64,000 bases of DNA. Origin: Lineus longissimus. Its lineage: Eukaryota > Nemertea > Pilidiophora > Heteronemertea > Lineidae. The notes beneath the pieces were generated by a model. It ran no database searches, was not told the DNA's origin, and was given only the letters and a program-made list of their open reading frames with translations. The stretch covers positions 19,136,219 to 19,200,218 of the forward strand of contig NC_088315.1 of NCBI RefSeq assembly GCF_910592395.1, given 5' to 3'. Below are positions 32,493-46,520 of this stretch, piece after piece (positions within the stretch are counted from its first letter, which is position 1; every line of letters begins with the position of its first letter). The translations under genes were made by a program, and so were the position numbers.

Positions 32493-34465
32493 TCGTTTCC
32501 TCTCCTTGTTTTAATTTATTCAAAGACCCAATACCTGAAAAATATTATACTCTTTTCCAAACTTTTGTCAGATTTACAAAATGTTTTGCATACTAAACTT
32601 GTCAAGAGATTTTGGGTGGGGTCAGCCATGTTTATTGACTAGGACAGGAAGGTCAATGACATCACAAACAACTAAGTATTAAAGTGCAACACACAATAAT
32701 AAGGTCAATGGGTCAATTACACCATGCTTGTCTAATTAACCTGCCAAGAACATTGACACAAGGACAATCCTGAATAGTTTATATTACGACAATGACATCA
32801 GAGTAATCCCTAATTGAACGGTTTACACACGAGTGACAAAACAAGTATCATGTTGTGGAAATAGATTTTGTAGAAACTGGCAGAAATGTATCAACATCAC
32901 CTAGCCTATAGTGGACTCCATACCTCCGGCAAAAATCAAATAGGGTTACAACGCCCATGATAATATGATGATCACAGGTCTGAAATTGTGGGGACTGACC
33001 TAGATAGCACGGTTTACGTAAGGGCGCTTTGTAAATATATGAGTTGCAAAACAACTTTCATATTGAGGAAATGGATTTTGTAGAAATATCAACATCGCAC
33101 TTCTGAAATTGTGAGAACTGACCTAAGGTTTGTGGTATGTAAATAGGATAAATGGACCCCCGAAAATCCGTTTTTTGACAAAACGCATTGTGGAGAAACC
33201 TGGCCCAGAAATATCCTGAATATGAACTTTCAATTTGCAGTCAACGGGTGCATGTGTGCCAGAATGGTGGTCATATGCAAGCAAATAATGAGAAGATGTT
33301 GACAATTTTTACATCCTTGAGTGTAGGCCCACAGGAAAAGTTTTTTACAGAACCAATTTATTATGTAGTTCACATGATTTCTGCACTTGGGTGCCAATGT
33401 TCTCCTATTTCAGGAATTGTTGTATATAATTATAAACTGAAGTGAAGGCAATTCGCATGTACCCGAGGACTGGTTCGGGGAAACCATACACGGTTGAATT
33501 CCAGGAAGAATGAAGACAATGCCAGAGGCAGTTTTTGAGAAAGCTCCCAACCACCTCACACCTTGGCCCCGCAAGTATGTTTTGGTAAGAAGAAAACTGA
33601 GTCAATATTGAGAGTGACCTGCTAACGATGTGATCACCAAGGGATGTTCCACTGCAGGTCTATACTCCGCATCACATTTACGAGCCAACAATCAACAGTG
33701 TTCGCACGACGCAGGGTTAACTTTGAGCAGAGCCACCCAATTTCAACCAAGTAGGAGATTGCTGCAATGCAACTCGCATCTTGATCATCACCAACAATGA
33801 ACACCATTTTCCGATCTGAGCGTTTACCAAGTCAAGATGACAAAAACCAGAAAAATCTGCGGTGCACGACGCAAGGTTTTAGCTGACCTACCCCACTACG
33901 ACTTGACGACCTGAGCGGAGATCACCGCATCTTGCATCGTGTTCACCAACTAACGATGTACATACCGCATCCCGCTCCAGGCTAAGACTGAATTAGACGG
34001 TGTTACATCCACGCCAGAACCTGATCAACAACAGATCCACTGTAATTACCTCTTATTGTCTCATCAACGTGTGTAAGCCTAAGCCAGGGGGCTGAATAAT
34101 TGAACGATGATGTTTATTGGTGGCTGGTACGCCAATGACACATTAGCTCAAAACAGGCCAAATCTCATTCTCCAAACAGACCTGATTCAAACGTATTCTC
34201 TCTCTGCCAGTATTGGTGTCAATATTGTATTCGCCACTGTACATTATACATTGAGACCGTGCAGTGTTATCAGACTGAAAATGGCCACGACCACAGATTT
34301 GTACTGACTTTGACAGCACTCCTTGCTACATCATACATTCCTCTACAGAGGTATTAAGAAGGAAGGTAAACGGGTGGACCTTTGAAAGTTCAGAATGTTG
34401 TCATCAAATTAGCTAACAACGAAACAATGTCAGATGATACTAAAAGAGGGAAAGGGAACCAAATA

Positions 34466-34643
34466 CAGTAGAACCTCCATCAGCGGACACCTCTCTAATA
34501 AGGACACCCTCTCTATTAAGGACACCGGTTTTGGTCCGAAATTGGTTGTTACCATTCAATTTTACCTCTCTGATCAGGGCACCTCGCTATTAAGGACAGT
34601 ACTTTTCAGTCCCAAGGGTGTCCTTAATAGAGAGGTTCTACTG
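34466..34643 (+). mobile_element. MITE of the CAGTRGAACCTC family, best-preserved copy
   Basis: TA-CAGTAGAACCTCCATCAG start and AGAGAGGTTCTACTG-TA end; a TA duplication flanks both sides and the length is 178 bases, as in the 4766 copy. No coding capacity. Confidence 0.88.
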
Positions 34644-35661
34644 TACATGTAGCCTCGATCGTCAGATGAATTTAGTTTTAAAACATCACAGACCATTAAA
34701 CTGGCAAGCTAATAATAGGCCTAGCTATACGAGGCCAAGGCAGGCACAGGTAAACATGAATGAAGTCCCTCGGGCCATTCACATAATCTTGCCATTCATG
34801 AATCTAACCGCACTAATAGGCCTATGCTAAATACCTAGGATCAGGCCTATACTTTAGACCATTGGTTGCTTGCTCAGCATTTTTCATTCGAAAAAACATA
34901 GGAAAGATTTCATTCAGTTTTTTAGGTTGGGTTGAGGCCAAGGTCATGACAATATATCCATCAGTTCTGGAATTATACTTGAATCAATCGTGCGGGCTGA
35001 AGCTTCGCAGAATTGACAGTCACAGGAGAAAGATCAAGTTTGCATTACAGGGGCGTGACTGGCAGGGTGGGGTGCAAATACCTTGGAAAAAATCCCTGTT
35101 TTGACCATGATTTTGGCTGAACATTTTCTAAAATTGTCATTTGCCCCCCCCCCAGACCAGAAAGCTAATGCCGCTGCTCTGATACATGCTTGTGGAATTG
35201 GGAAGGGGGGCAAGGCAATAAAATAGTTCAACGATTACAAGCAAGGCCTATCTTTGAGGTGCTTTTGTAACATCATGAGTAGATTCGATGGATGATCCTT
35301 ACCTGGAGCCCAAATGAATACCGGGAGTTATCCAGAATGAGATTGAGAATTCATCGGCCGACAATATGTCGATAAAAAGAATATAAATTTGGTGACATCG
35401 GTCAAGTACATGTCCATCTGTGTTCGGTCATTAAGGCATGGGCCTAAAATCCACAATCCCTTCTATTCATTTTGAACCACAAACCACATGACACCACTTT
35501 CTCGAGAGAAAAAATCCTAAAACCTTCGACTAACATGCAGACGTGCATGACATTACATGTACAAAAGTGGTTGAACCCAGACAATAAAACAAGGAATTTT
35601 TATCGATGGCTCATTTAATTACAGTCAACAAGTTACAACATCTTTCGTATGTTGGCTGAAA

Positions 35662-36010
35662 ATAGGATTGTCTTCGAATCATGCCTGTCTGCACCAACGC
35701 CAGTGACGTGGTGATGCCAATCCCAAGAGAGACCAGCTGTCCTTGAGGGGACCCTTTCAATGCCAAGACAATCCATTCCAATAGGATTGTCTTCAAATCA
35801 TGCCTGTCTACACCAACGCCAGTGACGTGGTGATGCCGATCCCAAGAGAGAGACCAGCTGTCCTTGAGGGGACCCTTTCAATGCCAAGACAATCCATCCC
35901 AATAGGATTGTCTTCAAATCATGCCTGTCTACACCAACCCCAGTGACGTGGTGATACCAATCCCAAGAGAGAGACCAGCTGTCGTTGAGGGGACCCTTTC
36001 CATTCCACAT
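35662..36010. repeat. 120-bp tandem repeat, about 2.9 copies
   Basis: Units contain ATAGGATTGTCTTCAAATCA, CCAGTGACGTGGTGATGCC and CAGCTGTCCTTGAGGGGACC. Confidence 0.95.
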
Positions 36011-36529
36011 TATCTCAGAGTTCTCCACAGGGTTTTCTGCAGGGTGGTACCCTTGACATTTAAGATGTTTTACCAGTGTGCAACACAATGTATGGTGGCA
36101 CCTATAGAAACCCATTACAAAATTCAAGCACAAGGTACATGTAGGTTGGCTCCTCTTCCAACAAGGCGGGGTTGTCAGCTACCAAGGTAGAGTGGGACCC
36201 CCTGACAAATGGCCTTGTGGACAACACAGGATCCCGGCTCATAGCAGGCTCCTGGGTAAGTTGGAATTGGATGTTCTACTGTAATCCACAGACTGGCAAA
36301 GAAACACACCTCAATTCAGACATTTTACTGTGGTCATAAATTACAGTTCTAAGTGAATCTCCGAACAGCTTTCCATTATTTCATCATACCCATATTTATC
36401 TGTTTATCCTAGAATCTTGCCAATCAGCTGACCCAGTTTACAGAAATACCTGTGTCAATTCTCTATCACCCCATGTGCTATTTTTGGGCAATGGGAAAAA
36501 ACCACCCCACAACAACACACACACGGGAA

Positions 36530-36700
36530 CCTCCCTTATGCGACACCTGCACTAGGAGGACACCCTCTCTAAAAGGACAGTGATTTTTGCCCAAAATGGG
36601 TCATTTTTGAAACAATTCAACCTCTTTAATCAGGACACCCCTCTATCAAGGCCAGCATGGTGTGATTGTCAGTCACAGGGGTGCCCTAATAGGAAGGTCC
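36530..36700 (+). mobile_element. Degenerate MITE of the AACCTC family
   Basis: GGGAACCTCCCTTATGCGAC at the left, ATCAGGACACCCCTCTATCA in the body, GGGGTGCCCTAATAGGAAGG at the right. Confidence 0.6.
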
Positions 36701-36944
36701 AACTTTAATAAAATTGATAGAAGTGGACATTTTTTATTGCCAGTGTCCGCCTCCACACGCCCACTCAAATTTACTTATCAGATCAGAACAAGGAGCTTCT
36801 TGGAAAATCTTTGCATGCAACGAGGGCAAGTTATCAGAAGAATTTATCTTATTCTTAGCGCTTTGGAGATTGTAGGCTGCAGACCAAATTGTGCACTCCC
36901 TTACAGTGAGATCAAAGGTGGCACTGCATTCTGATGACAGTACG

Positions 36945-37445
36945 AGTAAGTCAAGATGTGGCACTCCATTACTGTAACAGGTGGCAATCCATTATACAGT
37001 TAGACCACAGGTGGCACTCTGTTACAGTTAGACCAGAGGTAGCATTCCCTTACAGTTAGTTAGACCAGAGGTGGCATTCCCTTACAGTTAGTTAGACCAG
37101 AGGTGGCATTCACTTACAGTTAGACCAGAGGTGGCATTCCGTTACAGTTAGACCAGAGGTGGTATTCCGTTACAGTTAGACCAGAGATGGTATTCCGTTA
37201 CAGTTAGACCAGAGGTGGCATTCTGTTACAGTAAGACCAGAGATGGCATTTCGTTACAGTTAGACCAGAGGTGGTATTCCGTTACAGTTAGACCAGAGAT
37301 GGCATTTCGTTACAGTTCGAGGGAGACCAGAAATGGCATTCCGTTACAGTTAGACCAGAGGTGGCATTTCATTACAGTACGAGGGAGACCAGAAGTGGCA
37401 TTCCGTTACAGTACGAGTGAGACAAGAGGTGGCACTCGATTACTC
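36945..37445. repeat. Minisatellite, 24-33 bp units
   Basis: Units of GTTACAGTTAGACCAGAGGT then ggcattcc; a minority read TTACAGTACGAGGGAGACCA. Open frames across it are artefacts. Confidence 0.93.
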
Positions 37446-40400
37446 AATCAGCGGATTCAGGAACCAAGATATTGCCTTTTTAATAATAGAACATCATGAC
37501 TGGTACCCCCCCCCCCCACCACCACCACCCACCCTCTCTTTAAAACAACTTATTTAATCCTGGTACCAGTAGAGAACCATGAGACAAATGATGATAAATG
37601 TCACGGTCCTACATATTCAAACAAATCTTACCAAAGGTCAACATGTCTAACCGATGCAGTCTCGACATCGAATTGTCGAAACTGTCAATTGAGGTCAAAT
37701 TTCAAAAGCATTTATCATCACATTGTTAAAAATCTCGTTGTCAGCGCAGAAATGCTTTGAAACGGATTCCATAAACATGACGCCAAAGCACAAAGCAAAA
37801 GATTGTGTATGAAAATCATTTCCGCGTTTTTTCCGTGCAGCGTTGAATGAGTGACTTTCGTCAAAAGAAAAATCATTTTGAAGAATGTCATTGTCAAAAT
37901 TTGGCCTGTTCGTGGTTTGACTTGAGGGAATGTCGGGAGGTTTGCTATGTGATGATGTGTATGAAACAATTCCTACTTTTACACAAAAACGTATGCGTCA
38001 TATCATCATAATTAATACAATACCACTGTCGGAGAGGCGCATTGACATCATCAACACCTGTCACCGTGGCTCTGACGTCAATCAACCAATTGGCACCTAA
38101 CCATAGTGGCACGCAAAAATGGTTTAAAACCTGCCTTAGAGGAGGAATCCTCCCTGGAGAATAGACACATGTACCGGTCCTCAAAGTGCAGAGCGTAGTG
38201 AAGGAAAAAAACTTCTGGAGCAAAGACTGGGAAGGGCGTCTGCCCAAGCACAAGTATTACATTTGGCGTTGACATTTTACAATTTCCAACTTACATTTTT
38301 CCCAATATGATACGCGCCGGTTCCCGTGATGTACGGTATACAGGACAAAATCAATAAGGCAAGTCATTGAGAATTTTAAACGACTATGTCGGATGTTGCT
38401 ACTGGAGCAGACGACATCTTAAACGAGTAGATAATCCAGTGTATTCATTGAACATCTCTCGAGGCAATTATATGTGCCGGGTAACGACTGCTGAGTCAAG
38501 AGTGACGTACAGCCCCCGTTTGTGTTTCAATAAATGATCCATGGTATTTTTTCGGAACACCATTTCACTTTGAACGGACGTCAGACATGCTCTTGGTCAT
38601 GTAAGGTAAAGTCATGAAAGTGGTACAATTATGGGTCTGGTAAAATTATAGCCCCTCCAGTGTATAACAGTTGACGGTATTACACTTTACACAGGACTTA
38701 CATTGTTACAATTAGGGTCCACATGAGATGCCCCCCAGCATCAAAATCATGACCAAGCCACACAACAGAAAGAAGACTTCAGGGCTGACGATTGGAATTG
38801 TTTACCTCAAGTGATGACCCCCTTGCTGTCAAAGACTGGCCACCTCAGCTCATGCAGCCCAACTCAAACAATTTTAGTTATAAATATGTATTACATAAAA
38901 AAGCTTCTTTTATCCTAGTCTGGGTGTGCAGATAAAAATATTCATTTCCCCATGAAGAAAAAAATTATCAGAAGTAGGCCACTCAAGTGTAAAGTTGTAT
39001 CAATGGGACTGAGATTTCAATGGTCGTTCCACAAATATTTCACCACAAGACCATTGGTATGTTAGCCTCTCAAGATCTGGCGCTGCCAGCTTGCCCAGCC
39101 TGACTCATCCGCTAGTGTCATGCAACGGTAGCCTAGCCGCAAGCACAAATGCACTAGATACACACGGTTAGCATGCTAATAGCTCCGCTAGCGCAGGTAG
39201 ACGCTACACAGTCTGATCATCCCATAAGTCTGGCTGGTCCATTCCGATGAAACGGCAATAATCAAGAACCATTATTGATTTGGTATAGAGGAATGATTTC
39301 AATGAGTTTCAGCCGTACTCTAGCTTCAATGATATAACACTGGCATTGACTGGTTCTGGATATTTAAATCAGGCTAAATATTATACCCATGGTTGTTCGA
39401 TGCCAATCAATTTGGATAGATAATAGGCTGGCAACACTAAGTTATCTAATGACTTCATGCAGTCGAGGCCTGGCCTTTGCGTCAACGTCAATTCATGAAG
39501 TGGTCTTGGACCAGTGAAATAAGAGTATCATGGCGTTGGGAAGAGGTTGTTGGCTGCGAGGCAACAGTCACACTTACAGCGGTTGATCCCCAGAGAGAGA
39601 GAGGGGTGCCCCCGCACTTAGCGCTCAAATTCCTGGTCACTTTCAATGAGTTTTATGAAAAGGGCAGGCATCGAATTTAGAAAATATTAGAGCACCCATA
39701 TCAGAGCCATTTTTGTCATTGGTCTTGAAAATGTAAAAGAACATTTCTGAGGGAGAGCGCATGGGGGCCATTTTTATGGGCAATGACATGGACCAGGGCC
39801 TTCGTTAAATTTGAGCTCCAAAAGGGGGTTAAATAACGGCCACCCCACGACACACTTTTGATTCATGTTATCAACTTTGAAGTGTTCAAAGGTAGTGTCT
39901 TTCCTGACTGATTCAAACGTGTTGTGCTTACACAATAAAACAGTGCCACCAACGTTGTAAGAGCCACCACGTCCGGCACCCCCTAGGTGCCCCCAGGTTA
40001 AGCTCGACACCTCACAAGGCTGCTTAGCAGCTGGAAAGCCCTGAGACTACATACATCTCACCCTTGTGGTCTGCAGAGAACAGCAATATTTCTGAATCTG
40101 TATTGCCCACCGCTGAGACAAATTTAAAGACTGACGTCGCAAGTCCAGGCCCCGAAAGCTGTAATTACACCAAACGTGGGTGGCTCTGACACGAGATGTG
40201 CCTGGAAGCAATTGATGTCATAACTGACACAGACGTCATCCCCGCAGAGGCAGAAGACTTTACCAACCTCAACTAAGCAACCACACCTCATTTTTTATCT
40301 GGTCCATCTGGGCAAATGTCTGCACAACACGATGACACCAAGAATAGATGGTTCCGACAAAAAGTCGACCATTCTATTTATTCTAAATAAATCTAACTGC

Positions 40401-40799
40401 CAGGCAAGTGATAGCACAGAGCTCTGAAGAAGGAGCAGTCTGTTCGTCGCCATGGAAACAGACACCTTCACAATGTCACCAGGAATAATAGGTTGCCCTA
40501 GTAACGTGACTCCTGCATATGTCATGTCATGGAACTTGTGATCTTACGAGAAGCGAACCAAGATCTTGATACATAGTTTGGCTAAAACCTGGGCTCGGTC
40601 ATGCCCACATGCTCTGAAAACAACATTCAACTGCAGTTTACTACAGGCAGTATCCATCTCACTATACCTGCAGATCTGCTTCGAGCAGCACTGTCTAGTG
40701 TCTCCCTGATCAGACACTCTATTAACAAACTACACACAACTCTTCTCAGACGACAGTGCACTAAGCACTGCCTGTGGACTACACTATATTTTAGTGTAT

Positions 40800-40920
40800 T
40801 CGATTGGACTCTAAACCAGCGTTCAAGAGGTCCGTGGTTTGAACCCCTCAGCATGAGACTTCTTGACTCAAGTCAACTTGCCTTACTCCACCCAGGAGTA
40901 TAAATGAGTACTGGTCAGAA
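40800..40920 (+). mobile_element. Degenerate SINE
   Basis: TCAAGAGGTCCGTGGTTTGA and acccc (B-box-like), then CTTGCCTTACTCCACCCAGG and AGTATAAATGAGTACTGGT, resembling the 3' body of tRNA-derived SINEs. Confidence 0.45.
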
Positions 40921-42589
40921 ATGCTCAGCTTGTAGCACTGAATCAGCAGCTCATCTGTGTTCTACTAAAAGGATTCTGGATACATATACTGGGGTCAAAG
41001 TGAAAAACGGGTGCCGCGTCCTGCTTTTTAAAAAAGGAAATGCTTTGGCCACTGATGGAAAAAGGCAGGGCGATATAATAAGAGAATGTTTTGAGAAAAG
41101 GCATAGTGCTGTAGCCTACCCTCCTAAAACTCTTTAGCTAAACACTAGCCTGCTTCATGATCCCCAAAGGGCTGTGAAGATAGATCGAATTAAATCACAC
41201 AACAAACACAGCTGAAAGAGAAGAATTAAGATTAGAAGAAGAAGTAAATTCAACTTAATTAAAATTCAACTCATTTGGAATCGCTTTTTCCATTTTCTTA
41301 TCATATTCAGAGACAATAATATATTATATGTACTTGTCTTAGGTGAGGTTTTGTCATACGGTAGTCAAATCCAAGCGGAACCAAAGTGTCGTTGTCATCC
41401 GCATCTCATCTCAATCATGGAATTGCGTAATGCAATGCATGACCAGACAACCTGCGCAAATAAAGTTTGACTATTTTGAAAAGACCCTTTTCTGTTTCAC
41501 AGGTAAAGTATGTTTACCATGGAATAAAAGTACGAATAATGTACAAGCTTATTCAAACAATTTACTTGAAGTTGTCCATATCTTTCAATGTTCATGATAT
41601 TTTGAATGCTTTTGGTGACGATTTGATTTAAAACATGACTTTTATGTCATGGTTGGTAGGCCTAAACTCCTTTTCAAAATGAAAATGGCGGAAATTTAAT
41701 TTCGCCAATATCTATGGCCAAGTCTGGTGAGCAAATCGTAGTTTAGCAACAGGTTACCTGGGCAAGGCAAGGACTATGTAGCCTACACCCAAGCAACACA
41801 GCTACAAGACATGTAGCCTAGGCGAAAACTAAATGATGAGCATTCATGCACTGTCATGTCAATATATGATTGTGTACATTTTTACATACATCTCCCTGTA
41901 CAAAATCAGAAGTGCGAGGAGGCGATCCCGAAAAGGGGCGTCCACATGTCAGCCTCAAAACCACATCAGGTACAACCCATGGGTGAAATATTGACCCACA
42001 CAGAATCTAATAACACTTAACTATTAAAAACCTTTTTATCTTGCAATCCTGGAGTTAGAATTATATTGGTTATCCGATTTTTGGACACTTGCACATAAAA
42101 TTTTCATCCAGGCTGAGTCGCCATCTTGAAATAATTTACATGCTGAAATGTACAGAGCTAGTGGCAAAAATCGAATCGTTCCGATGTAAAAAAAGGCGAA
42201 ATTCACAAAGGGTGAATACCCGATTAATTAAAAAGTCAATTAAAGAATACTTCTCTACTCAATAGTTAGATTTTGTATAACATAACAGCAAAATGAGCAT
42301 TATAAAACTGACGTAGTAGTTCCTATGCATGTACGCAGATGGCGCTAGCAGATGGTGGGTGTGGCAGGATTTTCTGGCTCGAGGGGTCACTGATCATTAT
42401 CAACATCATCACATCATGGCCTCAGCTGCTCCTTCCTCTACAGCCAGAAAACACCCACTCTTTACTGCGGGCTTTATTACTGCACTCAAACGAGAGTTAC
42501 CTCTCTGATAGAAGATTCACCTAGAACCTTGTCGCTAATGTCACAATCCGGCCCAGGTTGTGACAACACGAGGGCCAAACAACTGATGG

Positions 42590-42765
42590 CGGCTGGTTGT
42601 GACTCAAACTTAGTTCTGATTGGGGGCTGGTTGTGACTCAAACTTATTCGTGATGGGAGGCTGGTTGTGACTCAAACTAAAGTGATTATGGGGGGCTAGT
42701 TGTGACTCAAACTAAATGATGATTGGGGCTGGTTGCGACTCAAAATAATTCGTGATGGGACACAG
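42590..42765. repeat. 34-36 bp tandem repeat, about 5 copies
   Basis: Units of GGCTGGTTGTGACTCAAACT followed by a variable ta-tga-t-gggg segment. Confidence 0.88.
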
Positions 42766-43756
42766 CGTGATTAGTTTCGATATACTCCGATCGACCCAGG
42801 GCAGTCCATTGTGTCATCCTAATTGCATCTCCGTACCGGGTGACAGAGGCCGGTCCAATGCGTCAGGAGTGTAACCGTGCGATAGGAGAGACCATTATCG
42901 GCGTCTTTGTGTACCTCCATCTTGACCACCAAGGGTTTTGCATCTTATCAAGACACCAGGGAGTATAAAACCATGAGGTTCAGGCTGTAATAATCTGATC
43001 CAAATGGCTCCCGCCTATACTCCACCATTAAAGGAAACCTATCACGAAACACTTATAAAAATAAGGAGTTTTGAACGGCCCGGTTAAAACCTAAAGCGGG
43101 AATAAGCTTCCATTGATAAATCTTAGCAGTTTCGAGTTCCCTTCAGGTAGTTGATTATGTGAGCTGGGCATCTGGGTAACATTGCATAACGTTGCATAAC
43201 ATGACTTGCTCCAGTCAATGGACTGCAAAAAGGGCAATCACTAATTTTGTTATTTCTACTTCATTCAGCTATAGTCTGAATAATAAAGATTTTGTGCCAC
43301 GACTGCATCTCTTGCATCACTTAATAGCACGATTTCGAAATCGCTATTTTAGTACATCACCCGCCGCAACTGAAACTAACACGTGAGGAGAAACCGAAAC
43401 CAAAATATTTCCCGCAAAATAATCAATAATAAACAGAGGTTTATCGAAACTGAGATTATTTTGCTGTGGGCGCGGCACACGACAGTACCAGATCGCAGTA
43501 TCCCGATTTTACGAGTGAAATTACCACTGTCCATGGCTTTTTCTGGTTAGTAAAAGCACCAGAACGGATGCGAGGACGAGCAACTTGGTAAGTCGTTCTC
43601 TTCTTCTTTTTCTCATCCTCCTTCCGCTTTCGCTCAGCACTTAACGGCGCCATAATTCTCCAGAGTTCATATCTCCTCCAAGTCGAGTTGAGCATTTTAT
43701 GTGCCACCAAAAAGGGAGGGCCCCATATCGCCCCATATTAGCGTATTGACTCCCGT

Positions 43757-44110
43757 CTTCGGCCAGAGGTAGGGTCCATCGCAAGTTATTCATGTTTCTC
43801 ACATGGTGGAGTGTTTTGCTTGCCCTATATATATACATATTGAGCCTCAAGTCTTGGATCCACTCCGCCGTCCCGGACTCCGTAACACCAATGGGAGGGG
43901 AGGTTACGGACCGTCTTAACTCTCAGAATGCCGATATACAGACACTATAGACTGAGTTTTTGCGTCTCATTCGATGGTTGAAGCCATTAAGAGCCGAGTC
44001 AAGTGTCTTGCTCAAGGACGCAAAGACGTAACAGCGGTGATCCTGGCAAGAGTCGAACACACAACCTACTAATAATGAGCCGACCACTATGTGACTGGTC
44101 TGCCTGCTTA
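43757..44110 (-). mobile_element. SINE, copy 1 of a family also at 62690
   Basis: GGGTCCATCGCAAGTTATTC and ATGTTTCTCACATGGTGGA match the 62700 region closely. Toward the right end GTCTTGCTCAAGGACGC and GGCAAGAGTCGAACACACAA (B box on the minus strand) mark the tRNA-like head. Confidence 0.68.
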
Positions 44111-44424
44111 GTAAGTCAAAAAGGACGGTTTCATATTCTTGTTGCGTTATTCCCTGGGTGCGGTATTATCTTTGATCCTGACCGCACTCTTGTGGTCTGA
44201 CTAAACCACGAAGTCGGGGGGCACTGTAAGCATCGTACATAATAACTCGTTTTAAAGAGACTCGTACATCGGCATGAAAGATGAAAACTAGTTCGAAACT
44301 CCACCACCAGGGGTGGTAGATTATTCCGAAGTTTCATGTAAATTCCTAATGTACACATGTGGCAGGCGTACCTATTCCAAAGTCATATTAATAGAACTAT
44401 ATGTAGCTCGCTTTGAATAAATAA

Positions 44425-44720
44425 TGTTTTCGCATTGTCGGTCTACATTGAAATGCTTCGCCGAATCTTAAACGAAAATCCTGACTCGACGTGGCAGGCG
44501 CGGCGTACATAGGCCTATTCCCAAGTCATATCAATAGGCCTAGAATTCTATTATCGGTCTTCACTGAAATGATTCGCCGAATCTAAAACGGAAACCGTGA
44601 CTCGACGTGGCAGGCGCGGCGTACCTAGGCCTATTCCCAAGTCATATCAATAGGCCTAGAACTATATTATCAGTCTTCACTGAAATGATTCGCCGAATCT
44701 AAAACGAAAATCGTTGCTTT
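44425..44720. repeat. Imperfect tandem repeat, 2-3 units
   Basis: Units share ATTCGCCGAATCT, GACTCGACGTGGCAGGCGCG, TTCCCAAGTCATATCAATAG and GGCCTAGAA. The ATTCGCCGAATCT word recurs at 46100 and 46340. Confidence 0.85.
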
Positions 44721-45094
44721 GGCAATTTCAAATCGATAACTTGATATTTACTACTAGGAACTATAAAGTCGTCACACTCAGTAGCAGTGGCACCAATAAT
44801 CGGATAAACGTGTAAAACAATCGAAGCAATGATAGGTTTTTACATGATGTGGAATATTCGATGACTTGTTGTCTTCATGCAGTGGTCTAATAACACCTTA
44901 TTGGTAAGCCATTCAGTCCTCATTTAAGTATAGATGCGTATAAAAGTCAATCGCGGGATATACTTCGTTCTTTCACGGTTTAAATACTAGCTGATATCAA
45001 AGTATATAAAGCGTTCTCATTTGTTAACCACCCGTTATGTGAACGCGGAAGGGTCTCCGTTTCAAGTGTTTAGATCCGCTGGTGTCACATTTGA

Positions 45095-45755
45095 AAAATT
45101 CTGTTTAGAGGTCCACTTGGGTCAAATTGAAAAAAGTTCGTTTACATTGTGAAGATTCACTGGTGTCAAAGTGGAAGAGATCTGTTTCTAGTGTGAAAAT
45201 CCCTGGTGTCAAAGTGGAAGAGGTCTGTTCATAGTTTGAAGATTCACTGGTGTCAAAGTGGAAGAGGTATGCTCATAGTGTGAAGATTCACTAGTGTCAA
45301 AGTGAAAGAGGTCTGTTCATAGTGGGAAGATTCACTGGTGTCAAAGTGAAAGAGGTCTGTTCATAGTGGGAAGATTCACTGGTGTCAAAGTGAAAGAGGT
45401 CTGTTCATAGTGGGAAGATTCACTGGTGTCAAAGTGAAAGAGGTCTGTTCATAGTGTGAAGATTCACTAGTGTCAAAGTGAAAGAGGTCTGTTCATAGTG
45501 TGAAGATTCACTGGTGTCAAAGTGGAAGAGGTCTGTTCATAGTGTGAAGATTCACTAGTGTCAAAGTGGAAGAGGTCTGTTCATAGTGTGAAGATTCACT
45601 GGTGTCAAAGTGGAAGAGGTATGTTTATAGTGTGAAGATTCACTGGTGTCAAAGTGGAAGAGGTCTGTTCATAGTGTGAAGATTCACTGGTGTCAAAGTG
45701 GAAGAGGTCTGTTCATAGTGTGAAGATTCACTAGTGTCAAAGTGGAAGAGGTCAG
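45095..45755. repeat. 44-bp minisatellite, about 14 copies
   Basis: Units of GAAGATTCACTGGTGTCAAA, GTGGAAGAGGTCTGTTCATA and gtgt. It lies about 1 kb upstream of the sacsin ATG. Confidence 0.95.
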
Positions 45756-46080
45756 TTTCCATAGGCCTATGTCAAATGAAAGCTACACGAAGTCGCCGAC
45801 AGGGGTCTCCTATGTAATACCATATCATCATAGAGTGGCATCTTGGACCATATATTGACCTTTGCTTAACATACACTGAAACTATATTCAGTCTTAAATA
45901 GTGAATATGATTTTATCACTGAATAGGCTAAATCACGACCCAGTTCCCAACTGTGCATCATTATATTCTTCCGAAGACTTCCAATTTGCCCCCCCCCCCC
46001 AAGTTACTGCCTATATTTCCACTTTTAGAAAAGTTCTATTGCTGAATACCTAGGCGAAAATGAATACAACTCGCTCGCTT

Positions 46081-46520
46081 TTAAATCACTTTTATTGTCG
46101 CATTGTCGGTCTTCACTGAAATGATTCGCCGAATCTGAAACCAATATATCATGACATAAAACTCATTGGATATAACGTGTAGAATAATCGACGCAATGAT
46201 AGGTTTTATATGATGTGTATGGAATATTCGATGACTATAGTCTAAGAACACCATATTCAAGTAGGTAAGCCTTGCCCCAATCTTCTAATTTCTCATAACT
46301 TTAATATAAATCACTTTTATTGTCGCATTGTCGGTCTTCACTGAAATGATTCGCCGAATCTGAAACCAATAACTCATTGGATATAACGTGTAGAATAATC
46401 GACGCAATGATAGGTTTTATATGATGTGTATGGAATATTCAATGACTTATAGTCTAAGAACACCATATTCAAGTAGGTAAGCCATGCCCCAATCTTCTAA
46501 TTTCTCATAACTCTGATGTG
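46081..46520. repeat. Tandem duplication of about 220 bp just upstream of sacsin
   Basis: Copies start near 46081 and 46310. They share TCACTTTTATTGTCGCATTG, TCGGTCTTCACTGAAATGAT, GATAGGTTTTATATGATGTG and CAAGTAGGTAAGCC. The second copy lacks about 14 bases (tatcatgacataaa). It ends about 180 bases from the sacsin start codon. Confidence 0.92.

Noticed and set aside
37215-37499. 94-codon ORF rich in MAFRYS-type repeats
   Set aside because: Frame across the intergenic minisatellite; no homology or gene structure.
40601-40903. 100-codon ORF in the intergenic region
   Set aside because: Overlaps a SINE-like segment, has no homology I recognise and an equally long antisense frame.
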